Origin: Coriobacteriia bacterium
Lineage (GTDB): Bacteria; Actinomycetota; Coriobacteriia; Anaerosomatales; SLCP01
Reading direction: 5' to 3'
NCBI GenBank assembly: GCA_007125735.1
Contig: SLCP01000008.1
Location: forward strand, 1 to 5,272
Length of the DNA stretch: 5,272 bases
The notes beneath the pieces were generated by a model. That model did no database searches. It was not told the origin of the DNA and saw only the letters and a program-made list of their open reading frames with translations. Both the position numbers and the translations under genes were made by a program. Below are positions 1 through 5,272 of the stretch, piece by piece (within the stretch, counting starts at the first letter, position 1; each line of letters begins with the position of its first letter).

Positions 1-2
1 GG

Positions 3-8
3 TAGACT
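3..8 (+). promoter_or_regulatory. Possible -10 element for the tRNA genes
   Basis: The hexamer TAGACT keeps the T-A-x-A-x-T pattern of a sigma70-type -10 box and ends 11 bp before the mature tRNA-Gly, a normal distance for a tRNA promoter. It sits inside a small perfect inverted repeat (GGTAG-A-CTACC, 1-11). Any -35 box would lie outside the window, so the call rests on one hexamer and its position. Confidence 0.4.
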
Positions 9-19
9 ACCCTTTGCGC

Positions 20-94
20 GCGGACGTAGTTCAGTGGTAGAACACCACCTTGCCAAGGTGGGGGTCGAGGGTTCGAATCCCTTCGTCCGCTCCA
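20..94 (+). tRNA. tRNA-Gly (anticodon GCC)
   Basis: A complete cloverleaf can be folded by eye. The acceptor stem is GCGGACG (20-26) with CGTCCGC (84-90). The D stem is GTTC (29-32) with GAAC (40-43). The anticodon stem is CCACC (45-49) with GGTGG (57-61) around loop TTGCCAA, giving anticodon GCC at 52-54, which reads GGC and GGU. The T stem is 67-71 with 79-83 around TTCGAAT. The discriminator base is T91, and the 3' CCA is encoded at 92-94. It is probably transcribed together with the tRNA-Cys 89 bp downstream. Confidence 0.97.
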
Positions 95-183
95 TCGCAC
101 AGATCCGAGGGTCGGTCCGGACGGCTACAACGCGGCCAACGGGGCCGGCCTTCGCTTCGCATAGCGCACATGCGCGCACATAC

Positions 184-257
184 GGCGACGTGGCCAAGTG
201 GTAAGGCAGAGGCCTGCAAAGCCTTTATCCCCGGTTCGAATCCGGGCGTCGCCTCCA
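184..257 (+). tRNA. tRNA-Cys (anticodon GCA)
   Basis: The acceptor stem is GGCGACG (184-190) with CGTCGCC (247-253). A short D stem GCC/GGC lies at 193-195 and 205-207. The anticodon stem GAGGC/GCCTT encloses loop CTGCAAA, with anticodon GCA at 216-218. The T stem CCCGG/CCGGG (230-234, 242-246) surrounds TTCGAAT. The discriminator is T254, the usual base for tRNA-Cys, and CCA is encoded at 255-257. Gly and Cys tRNA genes next to each other are common in actinobacteria. The 95-183 spacer shows no third tRNA, only short G+C-rich inverted repeats. Confidence 0.97.
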
Positions 258-265
258 GAGATGAC

Positions 266-300
266 GACAGGCCGTCCTCCGCGGGCGGCCTGTCTCGTTC
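266..300 (+). terminator. Hairpin terminator of the tRNA unit
   Basis: A nine-base arm GACAGGCCG (266-274) pairs perfectly with CGGCCTGTC (286-294). Three more pairs, one of them G-U, can extend the stem inward to leave a five-base loop. A short T-containing tail (TCGTTC) follows. It begins nine bases after the CCA end of tRNA-Cys, where a terminator is expected. The tail is weak in T, as is usual in high-G+C genomes. Confidence 0.8.
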
Positions 301-352
301 CACGCGATGCAGGCGATTTCGCAGGGCGCCACAGACGCCGAGGCGCGCGAGA

Positions 353-380
353 ACCCGGCGCTGCTCAGGCGACGCCGGGT
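353..380 (-). terminator. Hairpin downstream of the small minus-strand gene
   Basis: ACCCGGCG (353-360) and CGCCGGGT (373-380) form a perfect 8-bp stem around a 12-base loop. It lies 22 bp past the stop codon of the 50-codon minus-strand gene. On that strand only a mixed TCTCG tail follows, with no T run, so it is either a weak intrinsic terminator or a transcript-stabilising hairpin. The rest of 301-402 shows no credible gene. Confidence 0.45.
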
Positions 381-402
381 CTCGATCGCGACCTTCGAGA
401 GG

Positions 403-555
403 TCAGACAGAGTACTTGATTTGGATGCGCTTCGACTGCTCGAGCCGGAGCAGTCCGCGCTCGACATCGCGCGGGTCGGCGATGTTGTCGATGGCCCACT
501 GGATGATCTCCGCGGGCACCAGGGGATAGCGCTTACGCGCTTGCGACAGGGTCAT
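403..555 (-). CDS. Small hypothetical protein, 50 aa
   Basis: I do not recognise this product. The frame opens with ATG at 555 and ends with TGA at 403-405, giving 50 residues from MTLSQARKRY to RIQIKYSV. Two things mark it as a gene. A strong Shine-Dalgarno GGAGGTG (567-561 on this strand) places GGAGG seven bases before the ATG. In addition, about 43 of 50 codons end in G or C, as in the neighbouring genes. The protein is slightly basic (9 K/R against 6 D/E by count) and has no cysteine, signal peptide or membrane segment. It looks mostly helical: a basic N-terminus, a segment around PAEIIQWAID (14-23), then DPRDVERGLLRLEQS (27-41) and a short strand-like end. A small regulatory or nucleic-acid-binding protein is possible, but only as speculation. 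It is divergent from the glycosyltransferase gene. A longer frame on the opposite strand across this stretch is a shadow without a ribosome-binding site. Confidence 0.72.
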   Translation of the reverse strand: MTLSQARKRYPLVPAEIIQWAIDNIADPRDVERGLLRLEQSKRIQIKYSV

Positions 556-576
556 GCTGCCACCTCCATGCTACGA

Positions 577-624
577 CTACTGCTGCGTCTGGCGTGCTGC
601 TGCTACTGCGACTTCTACTGCGTC
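577..624. repeat. Three imperfect CTACTGCG(T/A)C direct repeats
   Basis: CTACTGCTGCGTC (577-589, with an extra CTG), CTACTGCGAC (603-612) and CTACTGCGTC (615-624) lie in the gap between the small minus-strand gene and the glycosyltransferase gene. The last two are exactly 12 bp apart. The third runs into the perfect palindrome GTCTAGAC (622-629). Repeats of this kind between divergent genes can be operator sites. They could also be simple CTG-like slippage sequence, since several overlapping CTGC units are present. They fall in the predicted 5' leader of the minus-strand gene. Confidence 0.4.
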
Positions 625-643
625 TAGACCCTTCTACAGTGGT

Positions 644-673
644 ATTCTGCCGTGTATCACACCAATACGTCAA
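644..673 (-). promoter_or_regulatory. Candidate promoter of the small minus-strand gene
   Basis: Reading the minus strand, TTGACG (673-668, five of six bases matching the -35 consensus) is followed 18 bp later by CAGAAT (649-644, four of six matching the -10). The transcript would start near 637 and carry a leader of roughly 80 nt containing the direct repeats. Such matches occur by chance, so support is modest. I found no equally good promoter for the glycosyltransferase on the + strand; the rest of 625-682 shows nothing else I can name. Confidence 0.35.
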
Positions 674-696
674 GTAGAGGTCGAGGTGTTTCACTC

Positions 697-1884
697 GTGC
701 GCATCGGGTTCTTCACAGACACCTACACACCGCAGATCAACGGAGTCGTGACCTCGATCCGCCTCTTCGCAACGGCCCTCGAGGCACGCGGCCACGAGGT
801 GTATGTGTTCGCCCCCACACCCAGACATCCAGATGACGCCGACCGCGTCGTACGCTTCCCGTCGATGCCGTGGGCGTTCCAGCCAGAAATGCGCGTCGCA
901 TCACCGGTCTCGATCGCTGCACTGCGCACGCTCGATTCGCTCAAGCTCGACATCGTCCACTCCCACGACCCGTTCAGCATCGGTCTCCTCGGCCTGAACG
1001 TGGCATGGCGCAAGCGCATCCCGTACGTGCACACGTACCACACCCTCTATCCCGAGTACGTCCACTATGTGTGGGAGACGCGCCTGACCAAACGGCTGGC
1101 CGAGCGCCTCTCGCGCGACTTCTGCCAGCGATGCGACTCGATCGTGGCGCCGTCGAGCAAGGTCGACGCGTACCTGCGCGCGTGGGGTGTCACCGTCCCG
1201 GTCGATGTCATCGCGACCGGGATCGACGTCGAGACGTACGCCCGTCCCGAGCCCGTTCGGCTCGATTCCCTACGCGCGCGCCTCTCCCTTGGCGCCGAGG
1301 AACGGGTCGTGCTGTTCGTGGGACGGCTCGGTCGCGAAAAGAACATCGAACTCCTGCTCCGGGCGCTCTGGCACTCGCGTCACCCCAACGTCAAGCTGCT
1401 CGTGGTGGGCGACGGACCTCACCGCCACGAACTCGAGGCGATCGCCGCCGAACTCGGACTGGAGAATCGCGTCATCTTCGCCGGCTACCTCGAGCGAGCG
1501 GACACGGTCGCTGCGTACCACCTGGCCGACGTATTCGCCTTCGCATCGACGACCGAGACGCAAGGGCTGGTCATCGGCGAGGCTATGGCAGCCGGACTCC
1601 CCGTCCTGGCAGTGCACGACCACGCGGTGGAAGACTTCGTCGTCGACGGCCAGACGGGCTTCGTGGTTCCCGCGCTGGCCGAGGATCTCGCTCGCGCGCT
1701 TGACGACTTACTCGCCGATGAGACCGAGCGCGCGCGCCTCGCCGAGGCGTCGAGAGAGCGTTCCTCGGCGTTCTCGATCGAGTGTCAGGCCGAGAAGCTC
1801 GAAGCCCACTACGAGCGCGCGATGGATCGGTTCGTTCCGCGCGTCCTTCTCAAACGGCCCGCACTGCCGCGGTTCAGGCGCTGA
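697..1884 (+). CDS. GT4-family glycosyltransferase, probably diacylglycerol glucosyltransferase-like
   Basis: It transfers a sugar from a nucleotide-sugar donor with retention of configuration, as a GT-B fold enzyme. I chose GTG 697 because GAGGTG (683-688) lies eight bases upstream and the product then opens MRIGFFTDTYTPQINGVVTS, the typical family start. The frame stays open 15 codons further upstream, without a better start. The product has 395 residues, normal for GT4. The N-terminal acceptor domain (about 1-180) has the glycine loop NGVV (15-18) and HSHDPF (88-93). The C-terminal donor domain has GRLGREKN (209-216), whose R210 and K215 should contact the donor phosphates, VGDGP (237-241), and the E-x7-E motif ETQGLVIGE (287-295). 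The last dozen residues are basic (KRPALPRFRR), which suits a peripheral membrane enzyme. The N-terminus resembles bacterial 1,2-diacylglycerol 3-glucosyltransferases, so a glycolipid product is plausible. Mannosyl transfer or exopolysaccharide synthesis cannot be excluded. Confidence 0.93.
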   Translation: MRIGFFTDTYTPQINGVVTSIRLFATALEARGHEVYVFAPTPRHPDDADRVVRFPSMPWAFQPEMRVASPVSIAALRTLDSLKLDIVHSHDPFSIGLLGLNVAWRKRIPYVHTYHTLYPEYVHYVWETRLTKRLAERLSRDFCQRCDSIVAPSSKVDAYLRAWGVTVPVDVIATGIDVETYARPEPVRLDSLRARLSLGAEERVVLFVGRLGREKNIELLLRALWHSRHPNVKLLVVGDGPHRHELEAIAAELGLENRVIFAGYLERADTVAAYHLADVFAFASTTETQGLVIGEAMAAGLPVLAVHDHAVEDFVVDGQTGFVVPALAEDLARALDDLLADETERARLAEASRERSSAFSIECQAEKLEAHYERAMDRFVPRVLLKRPALPRFRR

Positions 1885-1899
1885 CGCTTTCCCGGCGCT

Positions 1900-2496
1900 C
1901 TACTGTCCCCACCGCTTGAGCAGGTCGTGCTCCACGCCGAGTACGTCGAGTGCCTTACCGACGACGTAGTTGACCTGGTCGTCGATGGAGGCCGGCTGGT
2001 GATAGAACGCGGGAGCAGCGGGGACGATCGTCGCACCGGCCTCCGTGAGCGCGGTGAGGTTCCGGAGGTGTATCAGCGAGAGCGGCGTCTCTCGCACGAC
2101 CATCACGAGCGGCCGACGCTCCTTGAGGGCGACATCCGCCGCCCGCTCGGGAAGGTTCGTCGACGTGCCGGCAGCGACGGCCGCGCAGAAGCCCATCGAC
2201 GCGGGTGCTACGAGCGTGCCGTCGGTCAAGTGCGAGCCGGACGCGAGCGGGTCGAAGAGGTCGCGGGCGCACGCGACCCGCAGAGAGACATCACCAGTGA
2301 GCTCGAGGAATCGGAGCACCTCGGCGACCGGATCCTCGAGCGGTAGCTCGAACCCCAGCTCGAACGCGGTGACCTCGCGACCGGCATCGGTCATCACGAG
2401 GGAGACCTCGTGGCCCTGCACGAGCAACTGCTCCACCGCGCGCATGCCGTATGCGCTACCCGAAGCGCCCGTGACGATAACCGTGTAGTGGCCCAT
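1900..2496 (-). CDS. ubiX: UbiX-family flavin prenyltransferase (MqnM-like)
   Basis: It joins a dimethylallyl group from dimethylallyl phosphate to reduced FMN, making the prenylated FMN cofactor used by UbiD decarboxylases. From ATG 2496 the product has 198 residues, the usual length. Visible motifs are TGASGSAYG (9-17, flavin phosphate loop), SMGFCAAVAAGTSTNLPERA (100-119), ALKERRPL (123-130), RETPLS (135-140), PAFYHQP (162-168) and a C-terminal RW (195-196). K125, R135, Y165 and W196 appear to match the dimethylallyl-phosphate-binding and active-site residues known from Pseudomonas UbiX (from memory). The start is a choice: ATG 2496 has GGGGAGG close upstream and gives the standard N-terminus. 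An in-frame GTG at 2520 overlaps the stop of the prenyltransferase gene as GTGA and would add eight residues. It is the last gene of the operon and supplies the cofactor of the UbiD encoded two genes upstream. Confidence 0.95.
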   Translation of the reverse strand: MGHYTVIVTGASGSAYGMRAVEQLLVQGHEVSLVMTDAGREVTAFELGFELPLEDPVAEVLRFLELTGDVSLRVACARDLFDPLASGSHLTDGTLVAPASMGFCAAVAAGTSTNLPERAADVALKERRPLVMVVRETPLSLIHLRNLTALTEAGATIVPAAPAFYHQPASIDDQVNYVVGKALDVLGVEHDLLKRWGQ

Positions 2497-2516
2497 AGGC
2501 CTCCCCTTCCACTCGC

Positions 2517-3398
2517 TCACAGGGACAGGCCCCTGTCGAGTAGCACACCCGCGAACACAACCATAGCGATGACACCGTTGAACGTGAAGAACGCCGCGTC
2601 GACGCGCGACAGGTCGTCAGGCGACACGATGGCGTTCTCGTAACCGAGGAGGAGCGCTGCGACGCCGATCGCCGCGTAGTACGGCCACCCGACGCCCATG
2701 AGCCACCCTGCGGCGACGAACAGGCCTACGGTGAGTACGTGCAACACCCGCGTCATCATCAGCGCGCGCGGGATGCCGAGGTCCGCAGGGGCGCTGTGGA
2801 CGCCGTCGCGTACGTCGCACTCGTAGTCCATCGTCGCGTAGATGATGTCGAACCCAGCGGTCCACACGAGCACCGCCCCGCCGAGGATCCAGGGTGCGGG
2901 ATCACCGATGGGTCCGCCCACGGCGACCCAACCGCCGACCGGCGCGAGCCCGAGACACAGGCCGAGCCAGTAGTGGCACAGCCACGTGAAGCGCTTCGTG
3001 TAGGGGTAGATGATGAACGCCGCAAGCGGGATCGGCCAGAGCACCCGGACGATCGGTTCGAGCTGCCAGACGCCCACAAGGTACGCAGCGAGCATGACGG
3101 CAGCGAACGCCCACAGCTCGCGCGCCTTGATCAGCCCTGCCGGCACCGCGCGCGACGCGGTGCGTGGGTTGCGCGCGTCGATCTCCTTGTCGACCGCACG
3201 GTTCACGGCGAACGCGAAGGCGCGCGCGCCGACCATGACGAGCGTGATCCATGCGAGATCTGCGATGGAGGGCCAAACGCCACCTGCCGCTGCGACACCG
3301 TAGACCGCTCCGATGTAGGCGTACGGCAGCGCGAAGACCGAGTGCTCGAACTTGACGAGCTCGAGCAACATTCGGACCTTCTCGGCGAGCTTACCCAA
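2517..3398 (-). CDS. ubiA: UbiA-family polyprenyltransferase (MqnP-like)
   Basis: This membrane enzyme attaches a polyprenyl diphosphate to an aromatic acid. In this setting the substrate is most likely 1,4-dihydroxy-6-naphthoate in the futalosine route to menaquinone; 4-hydroxybenzoate is the alternative. The 293 residues are mainly hydrophobic, with about eight or nine predicted helices. The first Mg-diphosphate motif is N66-R-A-V-D70-K-E-I-D74 and the second is D184-I-I-Y-A-T-M-D191-Y-E-C-D195. RNPRTASRAVPAG (76-88), YPYTKRFT (131-138) and KFEHSVFALPYAY (16-28) are typical of the ubiA_other/MqnP subgroup rather than classical UbiA or MenA. The start is uncertain. TTG 3398 overlaps the end of ubiD by eight bases and keeps an amphipathic N-terminus; ATG 3371, nine codons in, has a better GAGAAGG ribosome site. 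Overlaps on both sides suggest translational coupling within the operon. Confidence 0.93.
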   Translation of the reverse strand: MGKLAEKVRMLLELVKFEHSVFALPYAYIGAVYGVAAAGGVWPSIADLAWITLVMVGARAFAFAVNRAVDKEIDARNPRTASRAVPAGLIKARELWAFAAVMLAAYLVGVWQLEPIVRVLWPIPLAAFIIYPYTKRFTWLCHYWLGLCLGLAPVGGWVAVGGPIGDPAPWILGGAVLVWTAGFDIIYATMDYECDVRDGVHSAPADLGIPRALMMTRVLHVLTVGLFVAAGWLMGVGWPYYAAIGVAALLLGYENAIVSPDDLSRVDAAFFTFNGVIAMVVFAGVLLDRGLSL

Positions 3399-4884
3399 GA
3401 CCGAGCTCGTCCCACATCGCGTCGACGCGGGCCTTGACCTCCGGCGACATCTCGAGCGCCTCGGGCCACTCGCGCTCGTGACCCTCGCCCTCTACCGGCT
3501 TGGTCGCGTCGATACCCATCTTGAAGCCGAAGCTCTCGAAGTTCGACGCGTGATCGAGGCGGTCGAGGGGACCCTTGCTGACAAGGATGTCGCGACTCGG
3601 GTCGACGTTGTTGAAGCAGCGCCATGCGACCTGGCTGTAGTCGTGACAATCGACGTCCTCGTCGACCACGATGACGTACTTGGTGAACATCATCTGCCCC
3701 ATCGACCACGCGAAGTTCATGACGCGGAACGCCTGGCCCGCGAACTCCTTCTTGATCTGGAAGATCACACAGTTGTGGAAGACGCCCTCAAGCGGCAGGT
3801 CGTAATCGACGACCTCGGGCAGCATCGCACGGATGACCGGGAGGAAGATGCGCTCGGTGGCCTTGGCCATGTAGCAATCCTCCATCGGCGGCCGCCCGAC
3901 GATGGTGGTGGGATAGATCGCATCGGTGCGCATCGTGATCGCCTCGACGTGGAATACCGGGAAGTCGTCGGCGAGCGAGTAGTACCCGGTGTGATCGCCG
4001 AACGGCCCCTCCCACCGCTTCTCGTCCATGGGCACGTACCCCTCGAGCACGATCTCGGCGTGCGCTGGGACGAGGAGGTCGTTCGTAACGCACTTGACGA
4101 CCTCCACCGGCTCCCCGCGCAGGATGCCGCTGAAGAGGTACTCGTCGATCATCGGCGGCACTGGCGCCGTCGCCGAGAAGATCGTCGTGGGATCGGCCCC
4201 GAGAGCCACCGCGACCGGCATCCGGTCGTGGCCCGCTGCGGCCCACTCGCGCAGGTTCTTCGCGCCGTCGTGATGCTCGTGGATGTGCATACCGGTGGTT
4301 GCGCGATCGAAGACCTGCAGCCGGTACATGCCGAGGTTGGGACGGCCCTTCAAGTTGCGCGTCACGACGAGCGGGAGCGTGATGAAGGGGCCCCCATCCT
4401 TGGGCCACGTCGTGAGCACGGGCAACGCGGTCAGGTCCACATCGTCACCGCGCACGACGACCTGCTGACACGGCGCCTTGGCCGCCTTGACCTCTTTGCA
4501 GCCGGCTCCAGCGAGGTCCTTCAGCCCCATGAGCACGCCGAGCTTGTCCTTCATCGAGGCCGGCATGTCGAGCGGGAGCAACTCCATGAGCTGGCGCGCC
4601 TTCGCATCGAGATCGCGCCACGTGCCCGTCTCGGCGTCCACGCCGAGCCCCCACGCCATGCGGTCGTAGCTGCCCATGAGGTTGATGGCCACCGGGTGGT
4701 CGTAGCGGCGTCCCGTCGCGCGATCCACCGGGTTCTCGAACAGGAGCGCCGGGCCGTGCGCCTTACTCACGCGGTCGGTGATCTCGCCGATCTCCAGATG
4801 GGGATCGACCTCGGCGGTGATTCGCTTGAGCTGCCCTTTCGATTCGAGCAACGCTACGTACTCTCGCAGGTCATGCAGGATCAT
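3391..4884 (-). CDS. ubiD: UbiD-family decarboxylase (menaquinone MqnL / SCO4490-like)
   Basis: This is a prenyl-FMN-dependent, reversible decarboxylase, soluble, expected to remove the ring carboxylate from the prenylated naphthoate made by the neighbouring prenyltransferase. From ATG 4884 the product has 497 residues, as in the family; AGGAAGGGA lies just upstream. The same frame stays open to 5163, but that part is an arginine-rich shadow of the HAD gene. Motifs in order are DLREYVALLES (5-15), APCQQVVV (137-144), TWPKDGGPFITLPLV (159-173), NLGMYRLQVFDRATTGMH (183-200), VALGADPTT (226-234), EIVLEGYVP (277-285), EGPFGDHTGYYS (292-303), TTIVGRPPMEDCYMAKATER (326-345), GQMMFTKYVIVVDEDVD (396-412) and SKMGIDAT-like FKMGIDAT (454-461). 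N183 and R188 have the same spacing as the metal-binding Asn and catalytic Arg of fungal Fdc1 (N168, R173). The TWPKDGGPFITLPLV and TTGMH segments fit the SCO4490-type menaquinone decarboxylases better than Escherichia UbiD. It is first of the three coupled genes. Confidence 0.95.
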   Translation of the reverse strand: MILHDLREYVALLESKGQLKRITAEVDPHLEIGEITDRVSKAHGPALLFENPVDRATGRRYDHPVAINLMGSYDRMAWGLGVDAETGTWRDLDAKARQLMELLPLDMPASMKDKLGVLMGLKDLAGAGCKEVKAAKAPCQQVVVRGDDVDLTALPVLTTWPKDGGPFITLPLVVTRNLKGRPNLGMYRLQVFDRATTGMHIHEHHDGAKNLREWAAAGHDRMPVAVALGADPTTIFSATAPVPPMIDEYLFSGILRGEPVEVVKCVTNDLLVPAHAEIVLEGYVPMDEKRWEGPFGDHTGYYSLADDFPVFHVEAITMRTDAIYPTTIVGRPPMEDCYMAKATERIFLPVIRAMLPEVVDYDLPLEGVFHNCVIFQIKKEFAGQAFRVMNFAWSMGQMMFTKYVIVVDEDVDCHDYSQVAWRCFNNVDPSRDILVSKGPLDRLDHASNFESFGFKMGIDATKPVEGEGHEREWPEALEMSPEVKARVDAMWDELGLG

Positions 4885-4955
4885 AGTGTCCCTTCCTTCT
4901 CTCCGCCAGACGGCGAGAACGCGTCGCGCATGTCGCACCCCACGGCGCGAATCAT
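4885..4955 (-). promoter_or_regulatory. Leader between the HAD gene and ubiD with a small hairpin
   Basis: This 71-bp gap is the only non-coding space within the minus-strand gene series. On the minus strand TTCTCGCC, the spacer GTCT and GGC-GGA-GAGAA can pair with a three-base bulge. The fold ends immediately before AGGAAGGGA, the ribosome-binding sequence of ubiD. It might tune translation of ubiD or weakly end the HAD transcript. I see no convincing -35/-10 pair, so whether ubiD has its own promoter is open. Confidence 0.35.
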
Positions 4956-5272
4956 CTATGCGGGCCGGTCGAGCGGGTCGCAACTCCAGCCGAGCCGGCA
5001 CTCGAGAGCATCGAGCGAGTCGAGAGCAAGCGCCGGATCGTGGATACCGTGCCGATCGATGAGCACCGGATGTAGACCGGCCGATCTCGCCCCGAGCACA
5101 TCCGCGTAGTGATGGTCGCCGACATGGACCGCCTCGTGGCCCGCCACACCCACCGCCTCGCACGCCTGCTCGAAGATGCGGGGGTCGGGCTTGCGCAGGC
5201 CCACTACGGCCGAGGAGATCACGGTGTCGAGCATCTCGGTGAGCCCGAGGCCGGACAGTATCGACTCGAGAC
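4956..5272 (-). CDS. HAD-superfamily hydrolase, C-terminal part (5' end outside window)
   Basis: The frame enters from the right edge and stops at TAG 4956-4958, with 104 residues visible, starting LESILSGLGLTE. GLRKPDPRIFEQA carries the motif III lysine of HAD-like phosphatases. HVGDHHYADVLGARSAGLHPVLIDR carries motif IV, with paired aspartates of G-D-x4-D type that help bind Mg. The spacing, and the form of the GxRKPDPxIFxxA segment, fit subfamily IA phosphatases (YjjG or phosphoglycolate-phosphatase-like). The catalytic DxD motif I and the cap domain lie outside the window. The substrate cannot be told from this part. An internal ATG at 5234 would start a short frame but is not the real start, since the HAD fold continues upstream of it. 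The gene shares a strand with ubiD and may be first in its transcript; a role in quinone synthesis is not implied. Confidence 0.9.
   Translation of the reverse strand, partial: LESILSGLGLTEMLDTVISSAVVGLRKPDPRIFEQACEAVGVAGHEAVHVGDHHYADVLGARSAGLHPVLIDRHGIHDPALALDSLDALECRLGWSCDPLDRPA

Noticed and set aside
95..183. Possible third tRNA or small RNA between the two tRNAs
   Set aside because: Only short G+C-rich inverted repeats such as GCGCA-CA-TGCGC are present, with no cloverleaf or T-loop consensus.
31..303. Reading frames on both strands over the tRNA genes, with peptides such as GFEPG, GIRTLDP and SRVRIPSSAP
   Set aside because: These peptides are familiar false translations of tRNA T-arms and acceptor stems; the region folds into two complete tRNAs, so no protein is called.
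307..627. A 106-codon + strand frame ending in a cysteine-rich tail
   Set aside because: It lies antisense to the 50-codon minus-strand gene, has no ribosome-binding site, and its cysteine-rich end comes from the CTGC-type repeats.
870..1969. Long alternative frames inside the glycosyltransferase gene
   Set aside because: They are arginine/serine-rich out-of-frame readings; the 697-1884 frame contains the full set of GT4 motifs.
3352..5109. A 585-codon + strand frame
   Set aside because: It is the antisense shadow of ubiD, rich in D, E, R, H and V as expected from the complement of a G+C-rich gene, with no recognisable domain.
4885..5163. A 93-residue N-terminal extension of the UbiD protein
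   Set aside because: The extension is arginine-, glycine- and cysteine-rich low-complexity sequence read out of frame over the HAD gene; ATG 4884 has a ribosome site and gives the family-standard N-terminus.
1..5272. Mobile element, attachment site or CRISPR array, checked because tRNA genes often serve as integration sites
   Set aside because: No integrase, transposase, repeat-spacer pattern or second copy of a tRNA 3' end was seen in the window.

Overview
The window is G+C-rich chromosomal sequence (about two thirds G+C by eye, strong G/C bias at third codon positions). It looks bacterial and is most probably Actinomycetota. The pointers are a tRNA-Gly/tRNA-Cys tandem, GTG and possibly TTG starts, and a UbiD-UbiA-UbiX cluster of the type found in futalosine-pathway menaquinone producers such as Streptomyces. 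A Coriobacteriia-like anaerobe would fit, but the sequence alone does not settle the taxon.

Layout. Positions 1-300 hold tRNA-Gly(GCC) and tRNA-Cys(GCA) on the + strand, with a possible -10 element before the first and a strong hairpin terminator after the second. On the minus strand, 403-555 is a 50-codon gene with a near-perfect Shine-Dalgarno sequence; I do not recognise its product. The space from 556 to 696 is a divergent intergenic region with three imperfect direct repeats and a candidate minus-strand promoter. A GT4-family glycosyltransferase gene runs on the + strand from a GTG at 697 to 1884. It converges, with only 15 bp between stops, on a minus-strand operon.

That operon is read right to left. 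It begins with the end of a HAD-family phosphatase gene cut by the window edge. A 71-bp gap follows, then a UbiD-type decarboxylase, a UbiA-type membrane prenyltransferase and a UbiX-type flavin prenyltransferase. The last three are packed with overlapping or nearly touching ends. UbiX makes the prenylated FMN that UbiD needs, and UbiA attaches the polyprenyl tail to the aromatic acid that UbiD decarboxylates. The set therefore forms a coherent late quinone module, most likely prenylation and decarboxylation of 1,4-dihydroxy-6-naphthoate (MqnP/MqnL/MqnM) in menaquinone synthesis. The glycosyltransferase resembles those that glycosylate membrane diacylglycerol, so both main transcription units may serve the cell membrane; that link is inference.

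I see no mobile element, CRISPR array, phage gene or clearly new system. The least explained items are the small minus-strand gene and the repeat cluster in front of it.
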